Assembly (NCBI RefSeq): GCF_003570715.1
Contig: NZ_QXXQ01000008.1
Location: 62,001 to 126,000 of the forward strand
Origin: Gemmobacter lutimaris
Lineage (GTDB): Bacteria; Pseudomonadota; Alphaproteobacteria; Rhodobacterales; Rhodobacteraceae
Direction of reading: 5' to 3'
Length of the DNA: 64,000 nucleotides
In this document: one piece after another, positions 17,011 to 25,805 of the stretch
How positions within the stretch are numbered: the stretch's first letter is position 1
Layout of the letters: each line of letters opens with the position of its first letter
Made by a program: the position numbers and the translations under genes
The notes under the pieces: generated by a model
Database searches by the model: none
The model's input: only the letters and a program-made list of their open reading frames with translations
What the model was told of the DNA's origin: nothing

Positions 17011-18362
17011 TTGCGGTCAATCGTCTTGCGCGAGATGCCAAGGCGCCGCGCCGCCTCGCTGCGGTTACCGCCGGTCAGATCCAGCGCGCGCAGGATCAGG
17101 CGGCGCTCCACCGCATCCAGAGGCTCGATCCCGTCGGCCTGCCGTTGCGCCGGGGCCAGCGTTTCCAGCGGGAACCGCCCGAAGATCAGGGCGCGTTCGA
17201 TGAAATTGCGCAACTCGCGGATATTGCCGGGCCAGTCATGCCGCAACAGGGCCGCGCGGGTCGTGCTGTCCATCTGCAAAGGCGCGAGGCTTTGCCGCTG
17301 TGCGATTTCGGTCAGAAACAGTTCGGCAAGGTCGATCACATCGGTTTCGCGCTGGCGTAGCGGCGGCATGTCGATCTGAAGCACGTTGATGCGGAAGAAC
17401 AGGTCCTGCCGGAAGCGCCCCGCTGCCACTTCGGGTTCCAGCGGACGGCTGGAGGCAAGGACGAAACGCAGATCCAATGCAAGGTCGCGCACGGCACCGA
17501 TCGGGCGCATCCGGCCATCCTCCACCACCCGCAGCAGCGCCGATTGCGCGGCGGGGCCGAGTTCGGCGACCTCGTCCAGAAAAACAGTGCCGCCTTGCGC
17601 CGAAGGCAGAAAACCCTCGCGCCCTTCGGCGATGCCCGGCAGGGCGCCCGCGACATGGCCGAACAGTTCCGCCTCGATCCGGTCGGGCGGGATTGCGGCA
17701 CAGTTGATCGGCACGAAGGGCCGGTCGGCACGGTCGGATACCCCATGCAAATGCCGCGCCGCGACCTCCTTGCCGGTGCCAGAGGCGCCGGTGATCAGAA
17801 GCGGCGTCGAAACCCCCGCCACCCGTGCCAGCATGTCCCGCACGGCGGCGATGCTGGCGGAACTGCCGATCAGCCGGTTGCGCCGCCCCGGCCCGGTATC
17901 GCCACTGGCCAGCTCATGCCGCAGAAGCAGATTCTCACGCCGCAGTTGTGCCATCTGCAAGGCCCGCCGCACGGCGTTCAGCAACTGGTTCGACCGGAAG
18001 GGTTTCAGCACGAAATCCGACGCGCCCGCGCGCAGCGCCTCGATGGCGGTTTCCAGATCGGCGTAGGCGGTGATCATGATGGTTTCGGCAAAGCCGCCGC
18101 GACGGCGCTGTTCGGCCAGCCAATCCAGCCCTTTCAGGCCGGGCATGATATTGTCGAGGATGACGATGTCGAAATTGCCGCGATCCAGCTGCGCATCTGC
18201 CTCGGCCGTGGTGCCCGCAACCTCGACCGCCTGACAGAAGGGCGCCAGCGTCTTCATCAGGAAGTTGCGCATCCCGGCCTCGTCATCCACCACCAGAACG
18301 CGGGCACGCGACAGAAGCCGCGTCAGCGCCGCATCCTCGATGGCCACGGGTGGCATGGTCAT
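16989..18362 (-). CDS. NtrC-family response regulator with degenerate GAFTGA loop
   Basis: 457 residues. Receiver domain 20-135 with phospho-acceptor D70 and K120; AAA+ domain 165-390 with Walker A GASGTGKE (193-200) and Walker B GGTVFLDEV; C-terminal Fis-type helix-turn-helix (GGNRSEAARRLGISRKTI). The sigma54-contact loop, normally GAFTGA, reads GALPGI (239-244). ATP binding therefore looks intact but canonical sigma54 engagement is doubtful, as is known for the NtrC of Rhodobacter capsulatus. First gene of the two-gene regulatory operon; likely activates the OFA transporter gene through the phased palindromes. Confidence 0.9.
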   Translation of the reverse strand: MTMPPVAIEDAALTRLLSRARVLVVDDEAGMRNFLMKTLAPFCQAVEVAGTTAEADAQLDRGNFDIVILDNIMPGLKGLDWLAEQRRRGGFAETIMITAYADLETAIEALRAGASDFVLKPFRSNQLLNAVRRALQMAQLRRENLLLRHELASGDTGPGRRNRLIGSSASIAAVRDMLARVAGVSTPLLITGASGTGKEVAARHLHGVSDRADRPFVPINCAAIPPDRIEAELFGHVAGALPGIAEGREGFLPSAQGGTVFLDEVAELGPAAQSALLRVVEDGRMRPIGAVRDLALDLRFVLASSRPLEPEVAAGRFRQDLFFRINVLQIDMPPLRQRETDVIDLAELFLTEIAQRQSLAPLQMDSTTRAALLRHDWPGNIRELRNFIERALIFGRFPLETLAPAQRQADGIEPLDAVERRLILRALDLTGGNRSEAARRLGISRKTIDRKCAGWGL

Positions 18363-18466
18363 GTCGGCGTCTCCCCTCGCTGCGACGGGGCGAGCCTAGC
18401 GGGCAATCTGCGCAAGGTCGAGAACCCGGCTTGAGGATGATGCCCGCGCGCCTTAGGCTGCGGGGA

Positions 18467-19342
18467 ATGAGCCTGCTTGCCCCGCTTGCCCAAACGACGG
18501 AGCTTCGCCAGTTGCGGGCGCCCTGGGCGCCTGCGCTTTGCGTGGTCTTCGCCCGCCATGCAACCGGCCAGCCCGGCACGGGAACCGGCCCCTCTGCCGG
18601 AAGCGCCCGCCTGCGCGCGCTGGGGGAGGTAGCCGAGGGCCTGTCATTGGGGCCGGAGACGCATCCCGACCCCGTTCCGGCGCGGGATGCTGCGGGCCGG
18701 ATCGTGCTGGACGACACCCGCGCCCTGCCGGGGCCGGAAAGTCTGGGCAGCGAAGGGACGGCGGCACAGGACAGCGACGCGGCGGCGCGGCTGGCGGCCT
18801 TCTGCGAAGCGGCCGAACGCGCGGCGCTGGCGCTGTGGTGGCAAGGCAGGCTGCCCGGCCTCATCTGCGCCAATCCCCCCGAACTCGCCGCCTACCGCGC
18901 GGGCCATACGGGGCGACGGGCGCTGTGTCTGGCCCTGCCCTTCCTTCCGGGTCTTTCTGTGCGGGTGATGCTGGGCGACGATGGCGCGGGCGGGCAGATC
19001 GCGCTTGGCAGCGCCGCTTCGCCAGATCCGGCTAGAGCCGCCGAGGCCGCCACGCGCGAGATGTTGCAGGCCGAACTGGCATGGCTCGCCCCGGCGCATC
19101 ACCCCGATACACCCTACCGCAACCATATCCAGACATCCCTTGCCCCGCGCCTGCCTGCGCTGCATGCGGCCTCACCTGCCGCGGCGGAACCGTCCGGTAA
19201 ATCGCTGGAAAGCCTGTTGGGCGACCTTCGTGCAACCTATGGATTTTCCAATCTGACATCACCACAACTTCAAGTGCCTGTCTGGCGATTTGTCTGCCCG
19301 GACTGGCCCCGTTGCCGCCCGTTGCTTACCCCGACTGACTGA
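18467..19342 (+). CDS. YcaO-domain protein
   Basis: 291 residues from the ATG at 18467; an earlier ATG pair about 30 bases upstream is possible. It carries YcaO marks: RALGEVAEGLSL (first ExxE ATP/Mg-binding segment), AFCEAAERAALALWWQG (second glutamate segment before WW), the Aa..dp..Aa..a..E..Q helix (GSAASPDPARAAEAATREMLQAEL region) and a C-terminal VWRFVCPD strand. YcaO proteins activate peptide backbone amides with ATP to make azolines, thioamides or amidines. It is shorter than most (about 400) and has no E1-like or TfuA partner next to it. Followed after 51 bp by the peroxidase gene. Confidence 0.72.
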   Translation: MSLLAPLAQTTELRQLRAPWAPALCVVFARHATGQPGTGTGPSAGSARLRALGEVAEGLSLGPETHPDPVPARDAAGRIVLDDTRALPGPESLGSEGTAAQDSDAAARLAAFCEAAERAALALWWQGRLPGLICANPPELAAYRAGHTGRRALCLALPFLPGLSVRVMLGDDGAGGQIALGSAASPDPARAAEAATREMLQAELAWLAPAHHPDTPYRNHIQTSLAPRLPALHAASPAAAEPSGKSLESLLGDLRATYGFSNLTSPQLQVPVWRFVCPDWPRCRPLLTPTD

Positions 19343-19393
19343 CGTTACGCTGACGCATCGCCCGACATATTCCCCGTGACAAGGGAGAACCCG

Positions 19394-20917
19394 ATGCCAA
19401 ACAACCCCGAGGGCGCCAGCAGTTACATGGCGTGGCGCGCGCTGACAGAGGACGCGCTTCTGCCCCCGCCCGCCCTGCCGGTGGGGCGACGCAGTTTTGG
19501 GTGTCCACAGATGGCAGAAGCGGCCACGCTTTACTGCGGGGCGCGGTCCCTCATGGGTGCGGTGCGCGAACTTCCGGCGCTGGCCGCCCGGTTGATGAAA
19601 CCCGCGCAGGCGGGGGGCGAAGGAGAGATGCCTGCGGGTTATACCTATCTCGGGCAGCTTATGGCGCATGACCTGTGCACGCCGACAGAAGGGGAATTCG
19701 ATTACGCCCTGTCTGGCCCCGCGCCGGGCTTCACCCGACAGACCGTCACGCAGGCCCTCCGCGAACATCCGCTGCATCTGGAAAGCCTGTTTGGCCCGAT
19801 TACGGCGGATGCAGCGCTGCCCGTTCTGCACAGGTTTCCTCCTGCGCCGCTGTTCTATCCCTATTTCGCGGCCGACATTCCACGCCAGAAACCTGTCAGT
19901 GGCCCCGGTCGTTCGCTGGGCGATCTGCCCGATACCCGCAACGACGACAATCCGATGATTGCGCAGCTTTCGGCGCTGTTCATCGCCCATGCCGAGCGTG
20001 TCACCGCGCGACTGGCCGCGCTTGGCCATGCCCCGGCCGACAGCCTGCGCGGGGCAAAAGTGGCAACAGCCCGGATGTGGCACCGGATATTGCTGCACGA
20101 TCTGCTGCCCCGCCTCGCCTTGCCGGAGCTCGCCGACCTGCCCGCCGACCTTGGCGCCCCCGGCGGGAAAGACATTCCGGTCGAGGTGACCGCCGCCATT
20201 CTTCGGGCCGGACACTGGCTGGTGCGCAGCCAGTATCAGCTCAACGTCAACACAATCCCCATCCGGGTGCTGCTGAAGGGAGAGCCGGACATCGCGGCGC
20301 TGCGCGCCCGGCCGGGTGGCGAGAATTTCTGGCGCATCGACTGGCGCAATTTCTTCGACCTCGATTCCGTCTGGCCCCCTCAGCGCGCAATGCGGCTTGA
20401 AGGTGGCCTGACCGCCATGTTCGGCAGCGACTTCGGCCTGCCGGAAACGATGGAAATACACGCAGCTCTCGTTGCCAGCGACAACGATCTGGCATTGCGC
20501 GATCTGGCCCGAAGCGCCGACAGCGGTTTGCAGACAGTGACAGCCCTGGCCGCGCGGCTGGCACCGGCGCTGCGCGACCGCTTTCCTGACTGGGTGCTAT
20601 GGGACGACTCCGCGCGCGCCAATTTGCTTTCCGGCTGGTGCGCCGCCTGCGGGCATCCGGCCCCCGGCCACCTGACCGCCGATCCGCCGCTATACCTGTA
20701 TGCCCTGCTGGAAGCAGGGACCGGCCCGCGCGTCAGAGGCTTTGGCGAAGGTCTGCGGCTGGGGGCGCTAGGATCGGCCCTGCTGTGGTCCTCGATCAAG
20801 GGGGCAGTTGAGGTGGCGGCTTCAACCCTGCCAGACGCCCCCGCCGACCCGGACCTGCCCTTGATTGACGATATGCCCAGCCTCGTTAGATTTCTGACCC
20901 TCAACAGCGGAGTGTGA
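19394..20917 (+). CDS. Animal-type heme peroxidase
   Basis: 507 residues from the ATG at 19394, six bases after AAGGGAG. Member of the animal (myeloperoxidase-like) heme peroxidase family: distal H92-D93 in YLGQLMAHDL, a helix LSALFIAHAERVTARLA in the place of the usual LHNR helix, WHRILLHDLLPRL, and a proximal-histidine segment AGHWLVRSQYQLN. No signal peptide is seen, so it is probably cytoplasmic or exported by a type I system. Bacterial members are poorly known. It sits between a YcaO gene and an unrecognised gene starting 2 bp after its stop, which suggests oxidative modification in a common pathway. Confidence 0.82.
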   Translation: MPNNPEGASSYMAWRALTEDALLPPPALPVGRRSFGCPQMAEAATLYCGARSLMGAVRELPALAARLMKPAQAGGEGEMPAGYTYLGQLMAHDLCTPTEGEFDYALSGPAPGFTRQTVTQALREHPLHLESLFGPITADAALPVLHRFPPAPLFYPYFAADIPRQKPVSGPGRSLGDLPDTRNDDNPMIAQLSALFIAHAERVTARLAALGHAPADSLRGAKVATARMWHRILLHDLLPRLALPELADLPADLGAPGGKDIPVEVTAAILRAGHWLVRSQYQLNVNTIPIRVLLKGEPDIAALRARPGGENFWRIDWRNFFDLDSVWPPQRAMRLEGGLTAMFGSDFGLPETMEIHAALVASDNDLALRDLARSADSGLQTVTALAARLAPALRDRFPDWVLWDDSARANLLSGWCAACGHPAPGHLTADPPLYLYALLEAGTGPRVRGFGEGLRLGALGSALLWSSIKGAVEVAASTLPDAPADPDLPLIDDMPSLVRFLTLNSGV

Positions 20918-20919
20918 CA

Positions 20920-21483
20920 ATGACAACTGAAACCCCGGCCTTCCCGGATGTAAAATACAATACCATCGACTTCATCACTGTCGGCGCCTTCATGATTGCC
21001 ATGTCGCGCCAGCCCGCGGCGAACTATCCCACCACGGTGGAGGCTTTCTGCAAGCTGCTGGCAAACTATGCCCGCAAATATACCGCCTATCTGACAGAGG
21101 GGGAGGGCCGCCTCGACCGCTCGCCCGAGATCGTGACCGAAGAGACAGACTCGCCCCTGTTCGCGGCTTATTTCAAACCGCTGGACACGGACACATCCGA
21201 CAATCCGCTGGGTCATTGGGTCGTGGACGGGGTGCTGGAAGTCCAGCATGTCCACAAGACCGCAGCCATGACGCTGTTCCAGAACAACGCCGATCATGTG
21301 AACATCCGCCTGCCCGAAAAGAACAACATCGCCAAGAAAGAGAATGACGCGCTCAAGCATCAGACGGACGAAACGATGTTCCAGAACCTGACTTATCTGG
21401 ATGATTATTTCGCGGGAAAAACCACCGCCATGCAATTTGTCTGGGGCAATGTGGGCGATTACACCACGCGATCCTGCCGCTGA
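20920..21483 (+). CDS. Unrecognised 187-residue protein
   Basis: I do not recognise this protein. It starts 2 bp after the peroxidase stop with GGAG seven bases upstream, so it is almost certainly co-translated with it. No signal peptide or clear membrane segment. The N-terminal half has a helical, mildly hydrophobic stretch (TIDFITVGAFMIAMSRQP, then VEAFCKLLANYARKY). The C-terminal half is polar and rich in N, K and D. Only two cysteines (in EAFCK and RSCR). Its 3' end overlaps the 3' end of the converging regulator gene by 25 bp. It could be a substrate or an accessory protein of the YcaO/peroxidase pair. Confidence 0.7.
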   Translation: MTTETPAFPDVKYNTIDFITVGAFMIAMSRQPAANYPTTVEAFCKLLANYARKYTAYLTEGEGRLDRSPEIVTEETDSPLFAAYFKPLDTDTSDNPLGHWVVDGVLEVQHVHKTAAMTLFQNNADHVNIRLPEKNNIAKKENDALKHQTDETMFQNLTYLDDYFAGKTTAMQFVWGNVGDYTTRSCR

Positions 21484-23393
21484 CCGGCGATCTGCCACAG
21501 GGCATCGGCGATGCGGTCCAACCCATGCGCAGACCGCATCGACGTCGCGGCCAGAAACCATGCCAACGGATCAGGCGTGCCTGTTCCCTGCCACCTTGCC
21601 GATATATCGGTGCTGAAACGACGCCAGAAACCGGCGGCGCGGGCCATGTCGCCCGACATGACAGCAGCCGCACATCCATAGGCATAGGTAAAGGGAATGG
21701 CCCCCGCCGCGCGGTCGGCAAGGTCCATTGCTGCGGCAAAATCGCCTGACAGCAGCGCAACGGGTGTGCGATAGCCCATCGAGACGCGGCACACCCCGGC
21801 ATCCAGCGTTGCCGCAGCCTCGGCCAGACGCGCGGCGCGGTCCACCTGCCCGGTCAGCGCCATCATCTCGGATGCGGCGGACAGTCTGCGCGGGTTGCTT
21901 TGCGACAGATCCGCCACGACATTCGCCGCCTCGGCCGCCCCGTCGATGCGATCCAGCAGGATGGAGCTCCAGCCGAAAGCCAGCCAGGCATCGCCGCGTT
22001 CGGGTGCCTCGGATGTGCAGGCCCGCGCGATTTCCAGCGCCTCGGGCACGCCGGCATGCACCGGCCCCATACCCGGAAAGATCAGTTCGCGGCTGTTGAG
22101 AAGCTCGGCCAGCCCGACCCGCGCGCGCAACCCCAGATCGCCCGTCGAAGTGACCGAGCGCAGCAGCACCTCGGCCCGCCGGTCGGCATCGGGCGACCAG
22201 TCGCGCATCAGCCAACCCGCCCGCATGAGCTTGCGGTAATCGGCAAGCTCGGCATCCGACAGCCCTTCCAGACCGCTGATGTAATGCGATTCCAGCTTGC
22301 CGGTCAGGCGCATGGCAATGCGCTGCACCGCAAAGCCGGAATTGCGCACCCAGTCGCCGCGCCGGATATGCAAGGGCCACGACCAGATGATCGCCCCGGT
22401 TGACAGATCCTTGAGCGAGAGGATCAGCCGCATTTCCTCCAGCCCCGGCGACAGCGACCCGCGCAATTCGTAATTGCCCGGCCGGTCCGGCAATTGCATG
22501 CCGGGGCTGGTTTCGATGGTCACCCAATCCTCGACCGCATAAAGCGCGGAACCGAGCTCGGCCTGCACCGCCGCGACGAGGATCTGTTCGTCGTCAGACA
22601 GGGCGGACAGCGCGAATGGCTGCACGAAGATCGTGATCCGCTCTTCATCCAGTTGCGCAGGCACGGGGGCGGCGGTTGCAGACAACTTCAGCGAAATCGC
22701 AAGCGCCTGGGTTTCCTCGGCCGGTTCAAGGTCGAATTCCTCGTCCAGCAGTGTCCAGAGCTTGCGATAATGTTCCATCGCCGCGGCATTGTTGCCAGCC
22801 GCGATATCCAGACGCATCAGGGCGCGCGTCGCCTCTTCGTCCTGCGGTTCCAGTTCGCGCAGACGTTCGGCCAGCAACCGCGCGCGTGCCTTGTCGCCTG
22901 CGGTTTGCAGCCGTGCCCGGAACTGCGCCGCCAGATGCGCCAGATAGGCCGTCTTGCGTTCGGTCAGAAAATCATCGAACTCCGGGTCCAGCCCCCAGAG
23001 ATCGGCGGCGAAGCGGATATCGGCATCGGCCAGCGACCGCGCCGACAGCGGCGCCATGTCGCCTGCATCAAACTCGGCCAGCGCCTGCGAAATATCGCAG
23101 GGACATCCCGCGAACAACGCCCGCACCACCAGCCGGTCGGCGTCGAACAGGGAAATGCCTGCACAGTCGCGGGCCAGAACGTGCAATGTATTGCGCAGCG
23201 ATCCGCGCGCTTTTTCGGCACCGGAATCCGACCATAGCAGATCGGCCAGACGATCGCGCGCGATCCCACTTTCGCCGGTCAGACCGAACCATGCAAGAAT
23301 AGCCTTCTGCTTCTGCCCTTTTACGGGCAGCTCCTGCCCGTCGATCGACAAGCAAAACCTATCAAGGATGCGGAAGGAACTGCACCCGGCCAT
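21459..23393 (-). CDS. BTAD/TPR transcriptional regulator (SARP-like)
   Basis: 644 residues from the ATG at 23393 (an upstream in-frame start would add 23 residues unlike the family). N-terminal winged-helix DNA-binding domain (about 5-90, SSFRILDRFCLSIDGQ), then a bacterial transcriptional-activation domain of TPR helices (about 100-240, LDPEFDDFLTERKTAYLAHL), a middle alpha/beta module (about 255-370, ITIFVQPFALSALSDDE) and a long TPR-like C-terminus. This architecture is found in one-component activators of secondary-metabolite and catabolic clusters. It converges on the YcaO/peroxidase operon and lies downstream of the oxoamine synthase gene, so it may control either. Confidence 0.82.
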   Translation of the reverse strand: MAGCSSFRILDRFCLSIDGQELPVKGQKQKAILAWFGLTGESGIARDRLADLLWSDSGAEKARGSLRNTLHVLARDCAGISLFDADRLVVRALFAGCPCDISQALAEFDAGDMAPLSARSLADADIRFAADLWGLDPEFDDFLTERKTAYLAHLAAQFRARLQTAGDKARARLLAERLRELEPQDEEATRALMRLDIAAGNNAAAMEHYRKLWTLLDEEFDLEPAEETQALAISLKLSATAAPVPAQLDEERITIFVQPFALSALSDDEQILVAAVQAELGSALYAVEDWVTIETSPGMQLPDRPGNYELRGSLSPGLEEMRLILSLKDLSTGAIIWSWPLHIRRGDWVRNSGFAVQRIAMRLTGKLESHYISGLEGLSDAELADYRKLMRAGWLMRDWSPDADRRAEVLLRSVTSTGDLGLRARVGLAELLNSRELIFPGMGPVHAGVPEALEIARACTSEAPERGDAWLAFGWSSILLDRIDGAAEAANVVADLSQSNPRRLSAASEMMALTGQVDRAARLAEAAATLDAGVCRVSMGYRTPVALLSGDFAAAMDLADRAAGAIPFTYAYGCAAAVMSGDMARAAGFWRRFSTDISARWQGTGTPDPLAWFLAATSMRSAHGLDRIADALWQIAGQRQDRVV

Positions 23394-23560
23394 CTTCGAT
23401 ACACCCCAGAAATCGAAGTCTGATTCTAGGGATAGCCGTGTGCGGTGCGGGCGTAAACCCATGGCAGATGCGGATCGGCCAAAGACGACATTTCAGGGTT
23501 TCCCCCGCCACCTGCCGTCATTGACCGATCCGCACCCATACGATGGCCCTGAGGGGATGT

Positions 23561-24883
23561 TCAGGCCACCGCATATTGCAGCGCGGCAGTGCGCGCATTC
23601 ACGTCATCCAGCCGGGCTTTCGCCTCGCGGGCGATGGCGACAAAGCCGTCCACCTCGTCCGCGCCATGATCGGCCAGAAGTTTGAGCCGCCACAGCGCGT
23701 GGGCGCTGCCGGGGGTCAGCGGCTCGGTCAGATTCAGCAAGGCGCCATGCGCCAACATGTCGGCCGTCAGGCGCCGCGCGCATTCAAGCCGGCCAAGCCG
23801 CACTGTCACCACGGCACCCGGTGCGCCCGTCACCTCAAATCCGGCGTCTTGCAGCCCCTCGCGCAGACGTTCGATGTTCTGCATCAGACGGGTCCGCCGC
23901 TCGGCGCCTTCCTCGCTGTCCACGATTTCCAGCGCGGCCAGCACGACCGCAGCCTGAAGGGGTGACATGGCATTGCTGCACCCCTGCACCGAGCTGCCGA
24001 CGCGCAGCGCAAGGCGCAGGGCCGGATGGTTCGAGGCAACAAAGCCGCCGTTTGCCGCGAAGGTCTTGGAAAAGCTGCCGGTCAGGATGTCGATGCCGCC
24101 ATGAATATCCTGCATCTCGCATACACCACGCCCGGTGGGGCCCAATGCCCCCAGATCGTTCGCGACATCCACCAGAAGCGTTGCGGCATAGCGGCGGCAC
24201 AGGCTCTGCAAGGCGTGCAGGTCCGGTGCGCCCTGCTCCATGGCGAACAGCGCTTCGGTGACGACGAGGATGCCTGCTTGCGGATCTTCGTCGCGGAGGC
24301 GTTCCAGCCGCCGCGCGATCGCCTCGTACGAGCCATGCGGCAATTGATGCACCCGCGCGCCGGAGGCCGCGGCACCATCTTGCAGGCATTCGCGGGCATG
24401 GGCATCGACCAGAACATGATCGCCGGGCCGCACCAGTGCCCGGATGGCGCCAAAACCGGCCGTCCAGCCACTTGGGAAAACGGTTGCCTGGCCCATGCCG
24501 ACAAAGCGTGCGATGCGATCCTCCAGCATGGTTGTCAGCGTGGTCAGGCCCATCTGCATGGCGGTGCCCGCAGAATGCACACCATAGCGCCGCGCCGCAG
24601 CAGAAGCGGCAGCAAGAATTTTCGGATGCGACGCGAGGCTCAGAAAATCCTGCGACGCCATGTTGATCCCCGACAACCCGCGCCCGGCCCGGTCGCGGGC
24701 CACCACGCGTGGCCCGATCCGGCAGGCATTGGCCTTGCAACTGGCATCCAGACCCTGTTTCAGGCGCTGTTCATACCATTCCGCCATCGGCTGCCAGCGA
24801 TCCATCAGCGCAACGCATCCCGCATCGAACTGGTCCATCGCCGTGGCGCTGGCAACTTCGGTCGTGTCGAGTGTGCAGATCAT
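23561..24883 (-). CDS. Alpha-oxoamine synthase family PLP enzyme
   Basis: 440 residues. Fold-type I PLP enzyme of the group that joins an amino acid to an acyl-CoA with loss of CO2 (KBL, BioF, HemA, SPT). PLP lysine K273 in GSFSKTFAANGG; SAGTAMQMG and FPSGWTAG substrate segments are present. The usual D-E/D-A-H cofactor motif reads D239-V-A-N242, so the conserved histidine is replaced. Start taken at the ATG 24883; one at 24910 is also possible. It stands alone on the reverse strand, 167 bp before the BTAD regulator. Could make an aminoketone for a secondary metabolite; not an ordinary biotin or heme gene. Confidence 0.8.
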   Translation of the reverse strand: MICTLDTTEVASATAMDQFDAGCVALMDRWQPMAEWYEQRLKQGLDASCKANACRIGPRVVARDRAGRGLSGINMASQDFLSLASHPKILAAASAAARRYGVHSAGTAMQMGLTTLTTMLEDRIARFVGMGQATVFPSGWTAGFGAIRALVRPGDHVLVDAHARECLQDGAAASGARVHQLPHGSYEAIARRLERLRDEDPQAGILVVTEALFAMEQGAPDLHALQSLCRRYAATLLVDVANDLGALGPTGRGVCEMQDIHGGIDILTGSFSKTFAANGGFVASNHPALRLALRVGSSVQGCSNAMSPLQAAVVLAALEIVDSEEGAERRTRLMQNIERLREGLQDAGFEVTGAPGAVVTVRLGRLECARRLTADMLAHGALLNLTEPLTPGSAHALWRLKLLADHGADEVDGFVAIAREAKARLDDVNARTAALQYAVA

Positions 24884-25011
24884 CGGTCGAGCTCCGGCAG
24901 AAGCGGCCATGGCCGCGGTGCATGAGCAGACAATGCCTGTCCCAGCGTCAGCGCATCGTCATTCCTGCGCGACGGCAGAAATGACGCAACACTTCAGGCG
25001 GGCAATGCCGA

Positions 25012-25674
25012 TCAAAAGACCGCCGTTTCCGGCCCTTCGGGGGTGAAATGCCGGGGGTAGAGCGCACCTGCGCCCGTCCAGACCGTGCGCAGCGCCTCGG
25101 CCGCGTCATAGGGATTGGCCATGGTCATCAGATCCAGCCAGACCCCTTCGACCGTGACCCGGATCAGCCGCCCCGCGCGGGCCGGGTTGTGGGCGTAGCC
25201 ATGCTCGGCATTCATCCGCGCGCAGATTCGTTCCAGCGTATCGTTGTAATGATCGTCGTTGGACCCGCAGCGCGCCTGATAGATCGGCCGGTTCTGGCTT
25301 TCCCCCCAGAACGAACACCATGCCGCCAGACGGCCGGGGGTGCAGATTGCCGGGTTGAAATCGGCCCGGATCAGCGCGGCAAGCTGATCCTCGGGCCGTG
25401 GCCCTGCCCTCTCAAGCGCGGATTGCCAGTTTTCGCGGTATTCATCTGACAGGTAGTCAAGCGTATCTGCCAGAAGTTTCGCTTTGGTTTCAAAGTGAAA
25501 CAGCACCAGCCCGTGCGACAGCCCCGCCTTGCGCGCGACCTCGGTCAGCGTGGTGCGCGAATAGCCGCGTTCGGCCAGCGTCTCGATCGTGGCCTCGATC
25601 AACTGGCTGCGCCGGGCCTCACGGCTGAGCGTCCGGGGCGGGCGCTTTTCATCGGTGGAAACGGGATCGGTCAC
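25012..25674 (-). CDS. TetR-family regulator, BetI-like
   Basis: 220 residues from a GTG at 25674 with GAGG five bases upstream; the much longer open frame upstream is not coding-like. N-terminal TetR helix-turn-helix (RRSQLIEATIETLAERGYSR, then VARKAGLSHGLVLFHF). The C-terminal segments AAWCSFWGESQNRPIY and NPARAGRLIRVTVEGVWLDL are those of BetI, the choline-sensing repressor. It is divergent from the class III aminotransferase gene, and a BetI-box-like sequence lies between them. It probably represses the whole 25.8-36.3 kb locus and responds to a quaternary-amine-like ligand. Confidence 0.85.
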   Translation of the reverse strand: MTDPVSTDEKRPPRTLSREARRSQLIEATIETLAERGYSRTTLTEVARKAGLSHGLVLFHFETKAKLLADTLDYLSDEYRENWQSALERAGPRPEDQLAALIRADFNPAICTPGRLAAWCSFWGESQNRPIYQARCGSNDDHYNDTLERICARMNAEHGYAHNPARAGRLIRVTVEGVWLDLMTMANPYDAAEALRTVWTGAGALYPRHFTPEGPETAVF

Positions 25675-25741
25675 GGGCGCCTCGGCAAAACAACGCTTCC
25701 GGTTTACCGCAAGCGGACGGGGGCGAAAAGCAAAAGTTCTG

Positions 25742-25761
25742 ATTGACAGTTCAGTCAGTCG
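25742..25761. promoter_or_regulatory. Operator copy 1 of the BetI-like locus
   Basis: ATTGACAGTTCAGTCAGTCG. It contains TGAC-N6-GTCA and, read on the reverse strand, matches the known BetI box ATTGAACGTTCAAT at 11 of 14 positions. It ends 45 bp before the aminotransferase start and lies 68 bp before the BetI-like gene. A second copy, identical outside the central 4 bases, lies at 29508-29527. Confidence 0.65.
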
Positions 25762-25805
25762 AGTGACAGGCTGACCGGAACAGCAACAACCCCGCGATAC
25801 CCCCA

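Noticed and set aside
18438-18467. Earlier ATG pair for the YcaO gene
   Set aside because: It adds about ten arginine/leucine-rich residues with poor ribosome-binding spacing; kept only as an alternative start.
19332-19341. CAGTCAGTCG (reverse strand) as a third copy of the BetI-locus operator
   Set aside because: Only the simple right half is present, in a short GACT repeat at the YcaO stop; the ATTGAC half is missing.
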